Shown: positions 17,827 to 27,279 of the stretch, in pieces
How the letters are laid out: each line of letters starts with the position of its first letter
Numbering within the stretch: position 1 is the first letter of the stretch
Assembly: GCA_018668635.1 (NCBI GenBank)
Contig: JABJCN010000076.1
Coordinates: 1-64,000 of the forward strand
Reading direction: 5' to 3'
DNA length: 64,000 bases
Source: Opitutia bacterium
Lineage (GTDB): Bacteria > Verrucomicrobiota > Verrucomicrobiia > Opitutales > JABJCN01
Program-made: the position numbers and the translations under genes
Notes under the pieces: generated by a model
What the model saw: the letters and a program-made list of their open reading frames with translations, nothing else
Database searches by the model: none
What the model was told of the DNA's origin: nothing

Positions 17827-20633
17827 TCCACAACAACCTCCCCGTCATCTTCAGCTGTTTCCACAACAAGTTTTTCCAGCCTTTCACGAAGAACCTCAAG
17901 CTGTTCCATGGAGATTTCATCCCCAGAAGGAATCGTCTCGATATGAAATGTATCCAGTGCAACAGAATTTTCAGTGGTAACCCTTGCGAAGGTAATATCA
18001 TACCCCGCATGAGAAATCTCACGAGCAAGTTTGTAGAGTAGACCCAGGGAGTCACGGGCCTGCACCTCAATTATGTTACGTCGCAGGGTCGGTTCCTTGT
18101 GAACCCGCACTTTCGGAGGAAATGGAACACTCAATCTGTCTGGAGCCCGATTAAGGAATCCTTTATCTTCCGGAGTATCCTCCTGTTCCTGAATCCGGTC
18201 CAACATATGCCGGAGTTCCTGCAGTGTCCCCCTCATCTCCCGGACAAATTGTTCACGGGTATCATTATTCTCCACCACCCCTCCCCCGGGTTCGACCACG
18301 AAAAAGGTATCAATGGTAATACTGTCCGTGCGTGAAAATGCCTTTGAGCCCAGAATATTCAGGCCGGAAAGAGTAAAGGCACCGGCCAACCGGCAGAACA
18401 ATGCGGGGCGATCCCATGTGACCAATGTAACAATTGAAAAACCCCTGTCTAGATCGTCCTCCCAGTTAACAACGGGAACAAGAGCAGCGACCTCCCCTCC
18501 CTCCTGAAGGTTTTCAAGTAACTCATGCACCATTCGCAAATGTAGCTCGATCTCAGTCACTGAGGTATGCAGGAAATAGCGGGGAAGTAACGTATCAAAA
18601 TGAGCATCAACCTCTTCCTGAGGAAGTATTTCAAGGTCCCGTTCGTTAATCTGCCAACGAAGTTCCAACTTTAGTTTTTCCGCTGTCTCCAGTACACCCT
18701 CCCGCCCCATTAGATGCTGCAATGTCCCACGATAGAGGGAATCCAGAAGCGTCTCCTTGAAACTGTTCCAAAGACCCGGCGCAGTACCCTGTGTATCACA
18801 ATAAGTGTGCACATAGAGAAAACGTAACAGGTCAGGGGTTTTGATAAATTCGGCAAACAATTGACAGGTTTCAGGATCATCAACGTCATGTTTTTGAGCA
18901 AACCTCGACATTGCCAAATGATGCTCGATCACAAATAGGATCGGTTCCTGATGAGAAGAAGGAATACCAATACGATCCATGATGGGGCCTGACATCTCAA
19001 CCCCGGTTTCGGCATGGCCCTTGATCCCCTTTGACTTGCCTATATCATGCAGGAGCAAAACCAGGTAAAGAATCGTTGGGACCTTCGTTTCCCGCAGGCA
19101 TTCACGAAACTTTTGGTGAAGAGGTTCATCTCGAAGGAAGACTTCATCCAGGTTCCGGATTGTGGTAAGGGTATGGATGTCTGCCGTGTAACGATGGTAG
19201 AACTCATGCTGAACAAGGCAGGTTAATCCCTCAAATTCCGGTAGAAAACGGCCAAGAATACCGAGGTCATGCATGGATGAAAGTGCAGGGTAAACTTGAC
19301 CCGCTGTCTGAAGAATGGATCGAAAAGCTTTACAGGCATGTTCATCGGCGGCGACCGCAGGTGTCAGGAGGTTGCGTGATTCCTGAATTTTCCGGACCAA
19401 CCGTGGCCCCAAACGCGCTTCATACTGCTGGCATAAACGAAATACTCGAACCAAACGGACTGGGTCCTCTTCAAATGTGTCATCGGCAATCAACTCCAAC
19501 TCCCCGTCCTTCAGGAGAAATCCGTCTACCGTCCTGCTATCCTCCTGCCCAAACCGAATCCTGAATCCCTTTTCCGTTTCCTCTGGTAAGAGAAAATGCT
19601 TTTCAAGGGCATTGGTCAGGGTAAAGATGTTACGGGCATGGGCATAGTAATGACGCATAAAACGCTCAACACGCTTCAATAAGGTTCGATGCCGATAACC
19701 CAACGAAAAGGCCACCAAAGGTTGTATTTCCAGAAGAAGGACATCCGTTGCTCGCGGGCTTTGAAAATGTAATTCATTGCGTACTCGAAGCAGGAAATCG
19801 TAGGCCTCCAAGAGTTCCGTATACTCGCCCTTCTGAATGTAACCGGCATCAAGCAGCCCATCGATGCTTGATATTCCAAACTTCACCTCTGCCATCCATA
19901 TCAGGTTCTGGTAATCACGTAACCCTCCGACACCATTCTTAATATCGGGCTCCTGGACAAATACTGTATTTAAGTGCTTGGCTCGACGGGCCTTCTGATC
20001 CTTGCGCCTGGTCTTCAGATATTCTTCCGGCGCATCTTTTTGTAGAAACTTGCGGAACTTTTCCTGAAATTCTTCGCTCAGTTCGGCATCACCGCAAACA
20101 TGGCGGGACTGTAGCAATGAAGTCTTGGTCTGCATATCTGCCTTGGCCTCGGCAATGGATTCCTTGATTGTCCGCGAAGCATGACCAACCGTGAACTTAA
20201 GATCCCAAAGTGGATAGAGAACATGACCGGTAATCCATTCCTGGAACTCCCTTAGCTTGCCCCCGGACTGGGAACCGTAGAGCAGTGAGATATCAATGTC
20301 ACTATGGGGACAGAGTTCCGAGCGACCATAACCTCCACTTGCGATAATCGCCATCCGGGTCGGAAGTTCCTTATTATTCAGCAACCACCCCCGCTTGGCA
20401 TTGGATAAAAGAGAGTCCATCAACACGTCTATCATCACCGCATAAGCATGACAGACAGTAGTTCCCGGATCCCTTTTCTCGTGGTATCGGCGCAACATCT
20501 CCTTCTCCAGTCGAACAAATTGTCGAAGATCGGACATCCATGCGCCGGGGTCCTTATAGGAATCCATACCCAAGCGCCGCTCCGCATGCTGGCAGACACG
20601 AAGATAAAGGGAAGATTGATTGATGTTATTCAC
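17823..20633 (-). CDS. glnD: PII uridylyltransferase / uridylyl-removing enzyme GlnD
   Basis: A 936-residue bifunctional enzyme that attaches and removes UMP on PII proteins in response to glutamine. The nucleotidyltransferase domain has ASGGYGRSELCPHSDIDI (98-115), followed by the GlnD-specific segment DIKNGVGGLRDYQNLIWMAE. The HD hydrolase domain has LLHDIGKSKGIKGHAETG near residue 540. Two C-terminal ACT domains occupy about 730-800 and 855-930; the first contains RPALFCRLAGAFTLSGLNIL and the second ARDSLGLLYKLAREISHAGYDI. Order and length match GlnD from Proteobacteria and the PVC group. No glnB/glnK lies in the window. It is divergent from valS and overlaps the downstream histidine kinase gene by 4 bp. 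Confidence 0.95.
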   Translation of the reverse strand: MNNINQSSLYLRVCQHAERRLGMDSYKDPGAWMSDLRQFVRLEKEMLRRYHEKRDPGTTVCHAYAVMIDVLMDSLLSNAKRGWLLNNKELPTRMAIIASGGYGRSELCPHSDIDISLLYGSQSGGKLREFQEWITGHVLYPLWDLKFTVGHASRTIKESIAEAKADMQTKTSLLQSRHVCGDAELSEEFQEKFRKFLQKDAPEEYLKTRRKDQKARRAKHLNTVFVQEPDIKNGVGGLRDYQNLIWMAEVKFGISSIDGLLDAGYIQKGEYTELLEAYDFLLRVRNELHFQSPRATDVLLLEIQPLVAFSLGYRHRTLLKRVERFMRHYYAHARNIFTLTNALEKHFLLPEETEKGFRIRFGQEDSRTVDGFLLKDGELELIADDTFEEDPVRLVRVFRLCQQYEARLGPRLVRKIQESRNLLTPAVAADEHACKAFRSILQTAGQVYPALSSMHDLGILGRFLPEFEGLTCLVQHEFYHRYTADIHTLTTIRNLDEVFLRDEPLHQKFRECLRETKVPTILYLVLLLHDIGKSKGIKGHAETGVEMSGPIMDRIGIPSSHQEPILFVIEHHLAMSRFAQKHDVDDPETCQLFAEFIKTPDLLRFLYVHTYCDTQGTAPGLWNSFKETLLDSLYRGTLQHLMGREGVLETAEKLKLELRWQINERDLEILPQEEVDAHFDTLLPRYFLHTSVTEIELHLRMVHELLENLQEGGEVAALVPVVNWEDDLDRGFSIVTLVTWDRPALFCRLAGAFTLSGLNILGSKAFSRTDSITIDTFFVVEPGGGVVENNDTREQFVREMRGTLQELRHMLDRIQEQEDTPEDKGFLNRAPDRLSVPFPPKVRVHKEPTLRRNIIEVQARDSLGLLYKLAREISHAGYDITFARVTTENSVALDTFHIETIPSGDEISMEQLEVLRERLEKLVVETAEDDGEVVVE

Positions 20634-20773
20634 AAAAAGATGAAGGCTGGTCTTAACCGCCCAATCATGGCAATAGATGGGGATAAATAAAAGTTTCTTA
20701 TAAAAATGCTGGATAAATCCCTTTTCTCAAGGCCTGAAATTCGCTAACCCCCAACCTTTCAAATTTTTAATTC

Positions 20774-23530
20774 ATGATATTTTCAAAGAAATACGAACCG
20801 GGAGATGTCGAACCCCGATGGTATGAACAGTGGTTGGAGTGGAACTGCTTTGAAGGCAACCCTTCTCAGGAAGGTGAACCCTACAGCATCGTCATCCCAC
20901 CACCCAATGTAACGGGCATACTAACCATGGGGCATGTACTGAATAATACAATTCAGGATATACTCGCACGACGAGCGCGGCAGGAAGGCAAATCAGTCCT
21001 ATGGCTTCCCGGAACAGACCACGCAGGCATCGCCACTCAGACCAAGGTCGAACGTAGCCTTCGTGAACAGGGAATCAATCGCCGCGACCTCGGTCGTGAG
21101 AAATTCCTGGAAAAAGCATGGGAATGGAAGGAGGAACATGGAGGGATTATACTCAAGCAACTTAGACATCTTGGTTCATCGTGTGACTGGAACCGCACTG
21201 TGCACACCCTGGATGAAAGTTACTCCAAGGCAGTTCTCAGCGCCTTTGTTAAACTGTTTGAAAAAGGTTATATATACAAGGGGCACCGCATGGTGAACTG
21301 GTGCCCGTCCAGCCTTACTGCGCTCTCGGACGAAGAGGTCATAATGAAGCCTCAAAGCAGTAAACTCTACACCATTCGTTACGAGATCGTGGAAGAACCC
21401 GGCACCTACGTCCAAGTCTCCACTACCCGACCGGAAACCATCATGGGAGACTCCGCGATTGCCATCCACCCTGAAGATGAGCGATGGCCAGACCTGGAAG
21501 GGAAGCACGTCCGCCGGCCACTCAATCCCGCGGAGATTCCAATCATTGCCGACGATGTCATCGAGAAGGATTTTGGGACAGGGATGCTCAAGGTCACACC
21601 TGCCCACGACAAGCTCGACTTTGAAATCGGCGAACGTCATGACCTGCCTGTAATTGACATCCTCAACCCTGACGGGACCATCAACCCTGAGACTGCCGGA
21701 CCAGACTTTGGGGACATGGACCGCTTTGACGCCCGCAAGGCCTCCGTCAAGAAACTTGATGAACAAGGGGATCTCATCGAGATCGAGGAGCATGAAAATA
21801 ATGTAGGGTTCTCTGAGCGAGCCGATGTCCCCATCGAGCCTCGCCTGTCCGACCAGTGGTTTCTTCGCTATCCCAGAGTTGAAGAGGCCAAGGCTGTGGT
21901 GCGCGAAAAGTTCATCCGCTTCCACCCCGAAAGATGGGTCAAGACCTACCTCCACTGGCTCGACAACATCAAGGACTGGTGTATCTCCCGACAACTTTGG
22001 TGGGGGCACCGTATCCCTGTATGGTACAGAAAGGATTCCGACCGAAAGGATCCGACGAATATCCACGTGTCAGTTGAAGGGCCTGAGGATTCAGAAAATT
22101 GGGAGCAGGACGAGGACGTTCTGGATACATGGGCATCTTCCTGGCTTTGGCCACTGGCCACAATGGGGTGGCCCGATAAGGAAGAAATGGAGAAAAAGGG
22201 GTTGAATACCTTCTACCCGACATCGGCATTGGTCACGGGTCCAGACATAATCTTTTTCTGGGTTGCCCGCATGATCATGGCAGGGCTTGAGTTCCACATC
22301 CCGGGGACTGATAATGGAAACTCTCCACTCACGACCGATGAAATGCGTGCGGCACTCCCCTTCCGTGACGTATATTTTACCGGTATCATTCGAGACATCG
22401 AGGGACGAAAGATGTCCAAGTCATTGGGTAATTCACCTGACCCACTCGACCTTATTGCTAAATACGGCGCGGATGGACTCCGCTTTGGCATCATGAGCAT
22501 CGCACCCACCGGGCTCGATATCCGTTTTGATGAAACCCGTGTTGAGACCGGCCGTAACTTCTGCACCAAGCTTTGGAATGTTTGCCGATTTCGCCAAATG
22601 TCCGGTGAATTAGGCGACAACTCAACATTAACAAGCATCTTGGAGCGCATTGACCCAAGCCATCTCGACACTGACGATCATGCCATCCTGACCCAGTTGA
22701 TCCGGACACAGGACAGAATCTTCAATGCCTACGGGGAATTCCAGTTCAACGCGGTGGCCCAGTCACTCTACACCTTCATCTGGAACGACCTTTGTGACTG
22801 GTATGTTGAGGTATCCAAAACCAAGCTCCAGAACCCTGCCCAGAAGGAAAACTGCCTCGCCATTCAAGACCTTTGCCTACGCCAGAGTCTCATCATGCTC
22901 CACCCCTTTACCCCTTTTATTACCGAGGAGCTCTGGTACCATCTCCACTTCAACCCCAACTGGGAAAGTGAACCCACCCGTGAGGGATCCATCCAATACA
23001 TCGACCAAGGTGATGGGGAATCCCTGAACCAGGCACTGGAGGGAAAAGGGATCAAACTTGATGGGAAGGCTCTGGATGAAATCGCCAAAATTAGGGAAAC
23101 AGTCACAAACGTCCGCGCACTCAAGGCCCAGTTCAACCTGGCCACCAATAACAAGGTCGCACTCCAATACGAGTCAGACGAAGCAAGCCAAGCCATCCTT
23201 GAAACCCACAAGGACAAGCTGCTCCGCATAATCGGGGCCTGTGATCTCATACCGCGTGATGTTGACGATACCACACCCGCCACGGTCACTCCACTCGGGA
23301 CCATCCACCTTGATCTAGGTTCTGCGGTCGACAAGGAAGCGGAGACAGCCCGCCTTACAAAGGAACTGGCCAAGCTAGATAAAATTATAATCTCAGCCGC
23401 GGCTCGCCTCTCGAATGAAGCTTTTCTGGCCAAGGCACCTGACAATGTAATAGAAGGTGCCCGTAGCCAACTCGCCGAAAATAAAAAAGACCGCCAGGAA
23501 ACCCAGAAGCTTCTGGACGCCCTAAAATAA
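20774..23530 (+). CDS. valS: Valyl-tRNA synthetase
   Basis: A 918-residue class I synthetase that charges tRNA-Val. The HIGH-type motif is TMGH in PPPNVTGILTMGHVLN, with the ValRS-specific PPPNVTG. The editing domain contains TTRPETIMGD and GTGMLKVTPAHD. The KMSKS loop is GRKMSKSLGNSPDPL. The tRNA-binding helical domain and a C-terminal coiled-coil arm (VDKEAETARLTKELAKLDKI onwards) complete the protein. The start follows an AT-rich divergent region shared with glnD; no strong Shine-Dalgarno site is visible. Confidence 0.97.
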   Translation: MIFSKKYEPGDVEPRWYEQWLEWNCFEGNPSQEGEPYSIVIPPPNVTGILTMGHVLNNTIQDILARRARQEGKSVLWLPGTDHAGIATQTKVERSLREQGINRRDLGREKFLEKAWEWKEEHGGIILKQLRHLGSSCDWNRTVHTLDESYSKAVLSAFVKLFEKGYIYKGHRMVNWCPSSLTALSDEEVIMKPQSSKLYTIRYEIVEEPGTYVQVSTTRPETIMGDSAIAIHPEDERWPDLEGKHVRRPLNPAEIPIIADDVIEKDFGTGMLKVTPAHDKLDFEIGERHDLPVIDILNPDGTINPETAGPDFGDMDRFDARKASVKKLDEQGDLIEIEEHENNVGFSERADVPIEPRLSDQWFLRYPRVEEAKAVVREKFIRFHPERWVKTYLHWLDNIKDWCISRQLWWGHRIPVWYRKDSDRKDPTNIHVSVEGPEDSENWEQDEDVLDTWASSWLWPLATMGWPDKEEMEKKGLNTFYPTSALVTGPDIIFFWVARMIMAGLEFHIPGTDNGNSPLTTDEMRAALPFRDVYFTGIIRDIEGRKMSKSLGNSPDPLDLIAKYGADGLRFGIMSIAPTGLDIRFDETRVETGRNFCTKLWNVCRFRQMSGELGDNSTLTSILERIDPSHLDTDDHAILTQLIRTQDRIFNAYGEFQFNAVAQSLYTFIWNDLCDWYVEVSKTKLQNPAQKENCLAIQDLCLRQSLIMLHPFTPFITEELWYHLHFNPNWESEPTREGSIQYIDQGDGESLNQALEGKGIKLDGKALDEIAKIRETVTNVRALKAQFNLATNNKVALQYESDEASQAILETHKDKLLRIIGACDLIPRDVDDTTPATVTPLGTIHLDLGSAVDKEAETARLTKELAKLDKIIISAAARLSNEAFLAKAPDNVIEGARSQLAENKKDRQETQKLLDALK

Positions 23531-23540
23531 AGGCACCGGA

Positions 23541-24314
23541 ATGAAGCTTGAAGGCAAGACCGTCCTTATCACCGGCAGCACTGCCGGTATCGGCGAAGCC
23601 ATGGCTCGACGCTGCCATGCAGAAGGAGCCAATATCGTCCTTCATGGTCTTGAGCAAGTCGAAGGCCACGCAATTCTTGAAGAACTTGGTGAGCGTGCCG
23701 CTCTTCAGATCAGCGACCTCGCCGAGCCAGGGGCACCCGAGACCCTAGTCCAAAAAGCGATGGATACCTTCGGCGGCATTGATGCCATCGTTAACAATGC
23801 AGCGACAATTCCTCGAGCCACCATTCACGAGACCGATGCAGAACTATTCGACCGCACAATGGCAATCAATGCCCGGGCTCCCCTTCTGATCGTGAAATCC
23901 GCCATCGACACCCTTGCCAACAATCAGGGCGTGGTGGTTAATATTGGTAGCATCAATGCCTACTGCGGAGAAGCCAACCTCCTTGCCTACAGCATGTCCA
24001 AGGGGGCACTCCTGACAATGACACGAAGCCTTGGTGACCACCTACACTCAACCAAAGGCATCTGCTTTTACCAGCTCAATCTTGGCTGGGTTCTCAGCCA
24101 AAATGAAAACAAGCGCAAAATCGCCGAAGGCCTTCCCAAAGATTGGCACGAGAACATCCCCAAGGAGTTTGCCCCCCGAGGCACTATTCAGAGACCGGAG
24201 GAAATTGCACGCATGGCCCTCCCTTTTATAGCTGGAGACTTTCGTCCAGTTAGCGGTTCCTCAATTGAACTGGAGCAATTTCCCGTTATCGGACGCAACC
24301 CGGTGAAAGAATAA
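23541..24314 (+). CDS. Short-chain dehydrogenase/reductase
   Basis: A 257-residue classical SDR. The nucleotide-binding glycine motif is TGSTAGIG (11-18), NNAA is at 85-88, and the catalytic residues are Ser137 (VVVNIGSINA), Tyr150 and Lys154 (AYSMSKG). It starts 10 bp after valS and is preceded by AAGGCACCGGA, so it may be read from the valS transcript. The substrate cannot be inferred. A few residues after the active site (LGWVLSQNENKRK) form the usual substrate lid. Confidence 0.88.
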   Translation: MKLEGKTVLITGSTAGIGEAMARRCHAEGANIVLHGLEQVEGHAILEELGERAALQISDLAEPGAPETLVQKAMDTFGGIDAIVNNAATIPRATIHETDAELFDRTMAINARAPLLIVKSAIDTLANNQGVVVNIGSINAYCGEANLLAYSMSKGALLTMTRSLGDHLHSTKGICFYQLNLGWVLSQNENKRKIAEGLPKDWHENIPKEFAPRGTIQRPEEIARMALPFIAGDFRPVSGSSIELEQFPVIGRNPVKE

Positions 24315-24359
24315 GTTTCAAGTTGTGTCCAACTAACTCCCTGTCCAGCCAGATATCCA

Positions 24360-25109
24360 TTGCAAAATAAACTTTGGTTTCTCCATGGCAACCTTCAGAC
24401 ACCCAAAGTCTGGACACAGTTTAAGGATACTTTCACGAACCTTTTGGACAGCGGAAACAGGCGACGTTTTGAACTCGAGATGGTGAATTTGTGGGAGCAG
24501 GTAGCAGACGGCTTCCTGCCGTGGGCGGAACAATTTTGTAAAGAAGTTTCGGGAAAACAAGTCCACCCCGACCAGTCACAATGGATAATTGGATATTCAC
24601 TGGGAGGGCGGTTGGCTCTTCATGCGATCGTGCAGGAACCATGTTTATGGACAGGGGCCATCATCGTGGGGGCAGATCCTGGATTAACGGATGAACAGGA
24701 AAAGATGAAACGGCTACGGGTCGACCAGGAATGGGGACAAAGGTTCCTTAAAAAACCCTGGAATGACTTAACAAGAGAATGGGACAACCAACCCGTCTTT
24801 GCCGGTCGACCCAATTCTGCACCCAGGGATGAAAATGATTTCAACCGCAATCAGGTTGCCCGAATATTTGACAAATTCTCCAGCGGTCGCCAGCAAAACC
24901 TTATCCCAGTCCTGTCCCGTCTCTCATCACCTCCAATAATCTATATCTCCGGAGGCGAAGATTCAAAATGTTGCGAAATCGGATGTCGCCTAGAAAAAGC
25001 ATGCCCGACAATTACCCATGCAATTATTCCATCGGCAGCTCATAGAGTTCCTTGGGAGAATCCGATCCTGTTCTCGCAGATAGTACAGGATTTCATTAAT
25101 TCAGTTTAA
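24360..25109 (+). CDS. Alpha/beta hydrolase, MenH-like
   Basis: A 249-residue alpha/beta hydrolase. Features are LWFLHGNLQTPKVW (oxyanion region), the nucleophile elbow GYSLGGRLAL with Ser80, and a C-terminal histidine in AAHRVPWENP (about 227). A short WFLHG start, GYS-GGR-AL and H-x-x-x-ENP resemble MenH (SHCHC synthase of menaquinone synthesis), but divergence is large and other esterases share these features. The only plausible start is a TTG at 24360; an ATG frame is not available. It follows the SDR by 45 bp on the same strand and converges on a PQQ-like gene. Confidence 0.65.
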   Translation: MQNKLWFLHGNLQTPKVWTQFKDTFTNLLDSGNRRRFELEMVNLWEQVADGFLPWAEQFCKEVSGKQVHPDQSQWIIGYSLGGRLALHAIVQEPCLWTGAIIVGADPGLTDEQEKMKRLRVDQEWGQRFLKKPWNDLTREWDNQPVFAGRPNSAPRDENDFNRNQVARIFDKFSSGRQQNLIPVLSRLSSPPIIYISGGEDSKCCEIGCRLEKACPTITHAIIPSAAHRVPWENPILFSQIVQDFINSV

Positions 25110-25132
25110 GATACCCAAGTATAATAACTCGC

Positions 25133-25185
25133 TTAATTCCCAATACCACCAGAATTTAGCTGGCGTTGTCTCAAGGGGGAATTAA
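25133..25185. terminator. Inverted repeat between convergent genes, possible bidirectional terminator
   Basis: TTAATTCCC at 25133-25141 is perfectly complementary to GGGAATTAA at 25177-25185, with a nested CCAG/CTGG stem in between. It sits between the ends of two convergent genes. There is no long T tract, so a terminator role is only a guess. Confidence 0.4.
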
Positions 25186-25193
25186 CCAGTGGT

Positions 25194-26624
25194 TTATCGA
25201 GACTTCCCTCGAAGAAAGGCTTGATCCGCCAAACTCAAACGGCTTAGTGGCACCCGGATTACCCGGCCATCATTCTTTTGCAAAATAACACTCCCCGCCT
25301 GTATGCCCTTAAAGACCGCCTCAACCTGAAAATTCCCCGTGTTATCCTTCCATAATCGTTTTCCAGACGTGACTGATCGACTGGGATCTCGAACATCATA
25401 GCAAAGGATTTTATCCTTACCCCGTAGATATAAAAGCCCACCATTCACAACAGGATGCGACCAGCTTTTTTTCATCCCATCCGGAATCTTGAAGGAGCTG
25501 ATTTGCTGAAAACCGCTGTCTGGTGAAGAATTCACCAACGCCATGATACCATCTTGATAACGAAAATACAGGCGCCCATCAGCATACGTCACACAAGTGG
25601 AACCCCCACCCTGACCATCACCATCACGGCGCCAGATTACTTTTCCTGTCATCACGTTGGCACACCATGGCCGGCCCCGATCATCCATGTCCCCGTATAT
25701 ATAGTCCCCCACCTTGACGATGCCGCCATGCTTGTTCTTCAATTCGCTATTAAAATAGATTTCCGTGGCTTGGACTCCCACACCATTTCTGGATAATTTC
25801 AATAGAGCCCCCCCTTTACCGTAACCGGCAGCCGTAAAGATGTAGTCATCAAAAGGAATAGGTGTCGGGATATTGGCCGTATTTTTTCCAAGCTTATCGT
25901 AACGCCATAAAAATCTCCCATCGGCAGCGGCAATCCCAAATGTTCCTCCTGCAAAAAGCCGCACGTATTGTTTAACCTTCGCTGCGTTTGAAACCACCCA
26001 TGAGGAATAATGAGACTGACCTCCATCAGGCAAGGCGGTCTTCCAAACAAGCGCACCGGTTTGCTTGTCGAGTGCAACTGCCGTCGCATCATTTCCACCC
26101 GGCGAACAAATCAATCGATTCCCGTCAATCAAGACTGATTCGCTGTAATTCCATCCCCCGGAATTTCCCCCGAAGTCCTTGGCCAAGTTTTTCCGCCAAC
26201 GCTCCTTGCCTGATTTGGTATCCGCACAAACCAAATCCCCGAACTGCCCCAATGCATAAACAAGATTCCCGTCCACCGTTGGCGTACAGCGTGTACCCGA
26301 ATAATTGCCGCCGGCCTTTCCCACGTCAAGGGACCACAGGAGCGCCCCTCCCTGCTGCTTGAGTGCAAAGATATGGCTTTGCCCTGCCTTGTCCCCCATT
26401 GTAAATATTCGTCCATCACTAATTGCCAGGCTTGAAAATCCATCGCCCACGGCGCCTCCCTCCCAAAGAAGTTTTGGTCCACCATCCGGCCAACTCTGCA
26501 ACAATCCTGTATCTGTGGAAACTCCGGATCTGTCAGGTCCACGCCATTGAGGCCAATCTCCTGCCCGGGCGATACCAAGGGATAGAATAAAGATACAAAT
26601 CGGAAGACAGAAAACTTTTTGCAT
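25194..26624 (-). CDS. Secreted PQQ-like beta-propeller protein with C-terminal SHD1 domain
   Basis: A 476-residue exported protein. The signal peptide (KVFCLPICIFILSLGIARAG) is followed by DWPQWRGPDRSGVS, the standard opening of PVC-group PQQ-like propellers. Repeats with A-x-D-x-x-x-G-x-x-x-W motifs follow (VALDKQTGALVWKT, CADTKSGKERWRKN). The last 60 residues (LWKDNTGNFQVEAVFKGI, then RVIRVPLSRLSLADQAFL) match an SHD1/SLA1-homology domain. No PQQ-binding dehydrogenase active site is evident, so a structural or binding role is likely. The ATG at 26624 has GAGGAA 9 nt upstream and starts the signal peptide; an earlier ATG at 26705 is discounted. Confidence 0.85.
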   Translation of the reverse strand: MQKVFCLPICIFILSLGIARAGDWPQWRGPDRSGVSTDTGLLQSWPDGGPKLLWEGGAVGDGFSSLAISDGRIFTMGDKAGQSHIFALKQQGGALLWSLDVGKAGGNYSGTRCTPTVDGNLVYALGQFGDLVCADTKSGKERWRKNLAKDFGGNSGGWNYSESVLIDGNRLICSPGGNDATAVALDKQTGALVWKTALPDGGQSHYSSWVVSNAAKVKQYVRLFAGGTFGIAAADGRFLWRYDKLGKNTANIPTPIPFDDYIFTAAGYGKGGALLKLSRNGVGVQATEIYFNSELKNKHGGIVKVGDYIYGDMDDRGRPWCANVMTGKVIWRRDGDGQGGGSTCVTYADGRLYFRYQDGIMALVNSSPDSGFQQISSFKIPDGMKKSWSHPVVNGGLLYLRGKDKILCYDVRDPSRSVTSGKRLWKDNTGNFQVEAVFKGIQAGSVILQKNDGRVIRVPLSRLSLADQAFLRGKSR

Positions 26625-26705
26625 GATCAAAATTCCTCGGTTGAATTCAAAGTAAAGGTGGTCATGGGAAATGTTCCTGTCAAAACGTAAGTCGTTACAA
26701 GTCAT

Positions 26706-27279
26706 TTATAAGAATCAAGTATGGATTGATTTTTATGCAGGGTTTCTTGGATTAAAAGAATAAGGAAGCCTGTTATGGTTCCCGTAAAAGGGAGGAGGGG
26801 AAAAGGGACGCAGTGGACTTGATGTGCCGAAGAAACTTGGTTCCAACTACTATCGAATACTTACTGAACAAAAAAGACCGGAAGTCTCGGTGAAGGCCGG
26901 ATTTAATTATTGTGAAGACACCTTCGGCAAATTCGTGGAACATGCTACTGCAGCGACTCAGTCATGGTGGGATAAGTACGAGGCTCAATGACTATGACGC
27001 ACTTTTCTTAAAACTTTCGGCTGTCGGATTTGACAACTGGATCAGTATAGAGGATGGTATATAAGGTATGGAACAGCCTTCACACAGCTCAAGGTTCCCC
27101 AGGGACAAGATTCGCCAATGCTGGCCGGATTAAAAAAGTAACCGACTCCACGGACAAATGCCACACCTCTGTCACACGCATCTGATTAACAGGGGTGTCC
27201 TGTCTGGAATCAAAATATAAGCTGGCCGATTCGAAATTTCATAAATACCTCTAAATCAAATTAGAACAAGGAAAGTACT
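26706..27279. other. 574-bp intergenic region with gene remnants and no intact gene
   Basis: The longest stretch without an intact gene, between two divergent genes. Its central part (26788-27064) retains protein-like sequence in two frames and is listed separately. The flanking 26706-26787 and 27065-27279 show no recognisable RNA gene or repeat; the last 40 bp lead into the next gene, with AAGGAAAG as a likely ribosome-binding site. Confidence 0.6.
26788..27064 (+). pseudogene. Frameshifted remnant, possibly of a sugar isomerase-type TIM-barrel gene
   Basis: One open frame (26788-26991) reads GLDVPKKLGSNYYRILTEQK and later FGKFVEHATAATQSWWDKY, and ends in a stop. A second frame, shifted by +1, continues through NDYDALFLKLSAVGFDNW and then ISIEDG to a stop at 27062. 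The final segment resembles the C-terminal strand of xylose-isomerase-like TIM-barrel sugar phosphate isomerases (typically GYDGWISIEDG). Neither frame has a credible start. The remnant is consistent with a gene lost by deletion and frameshift. The assignment of the first part is unknown. Confidence 0.4.

Noticed and set aside
21176-22066. 296-codon minus-strand open frame inside valS
   Set aside because: It lies fully antisense to a well-supported synthetase gene and has no family features; GC-rich codons of valS make stop codons rare in the antisense frame.
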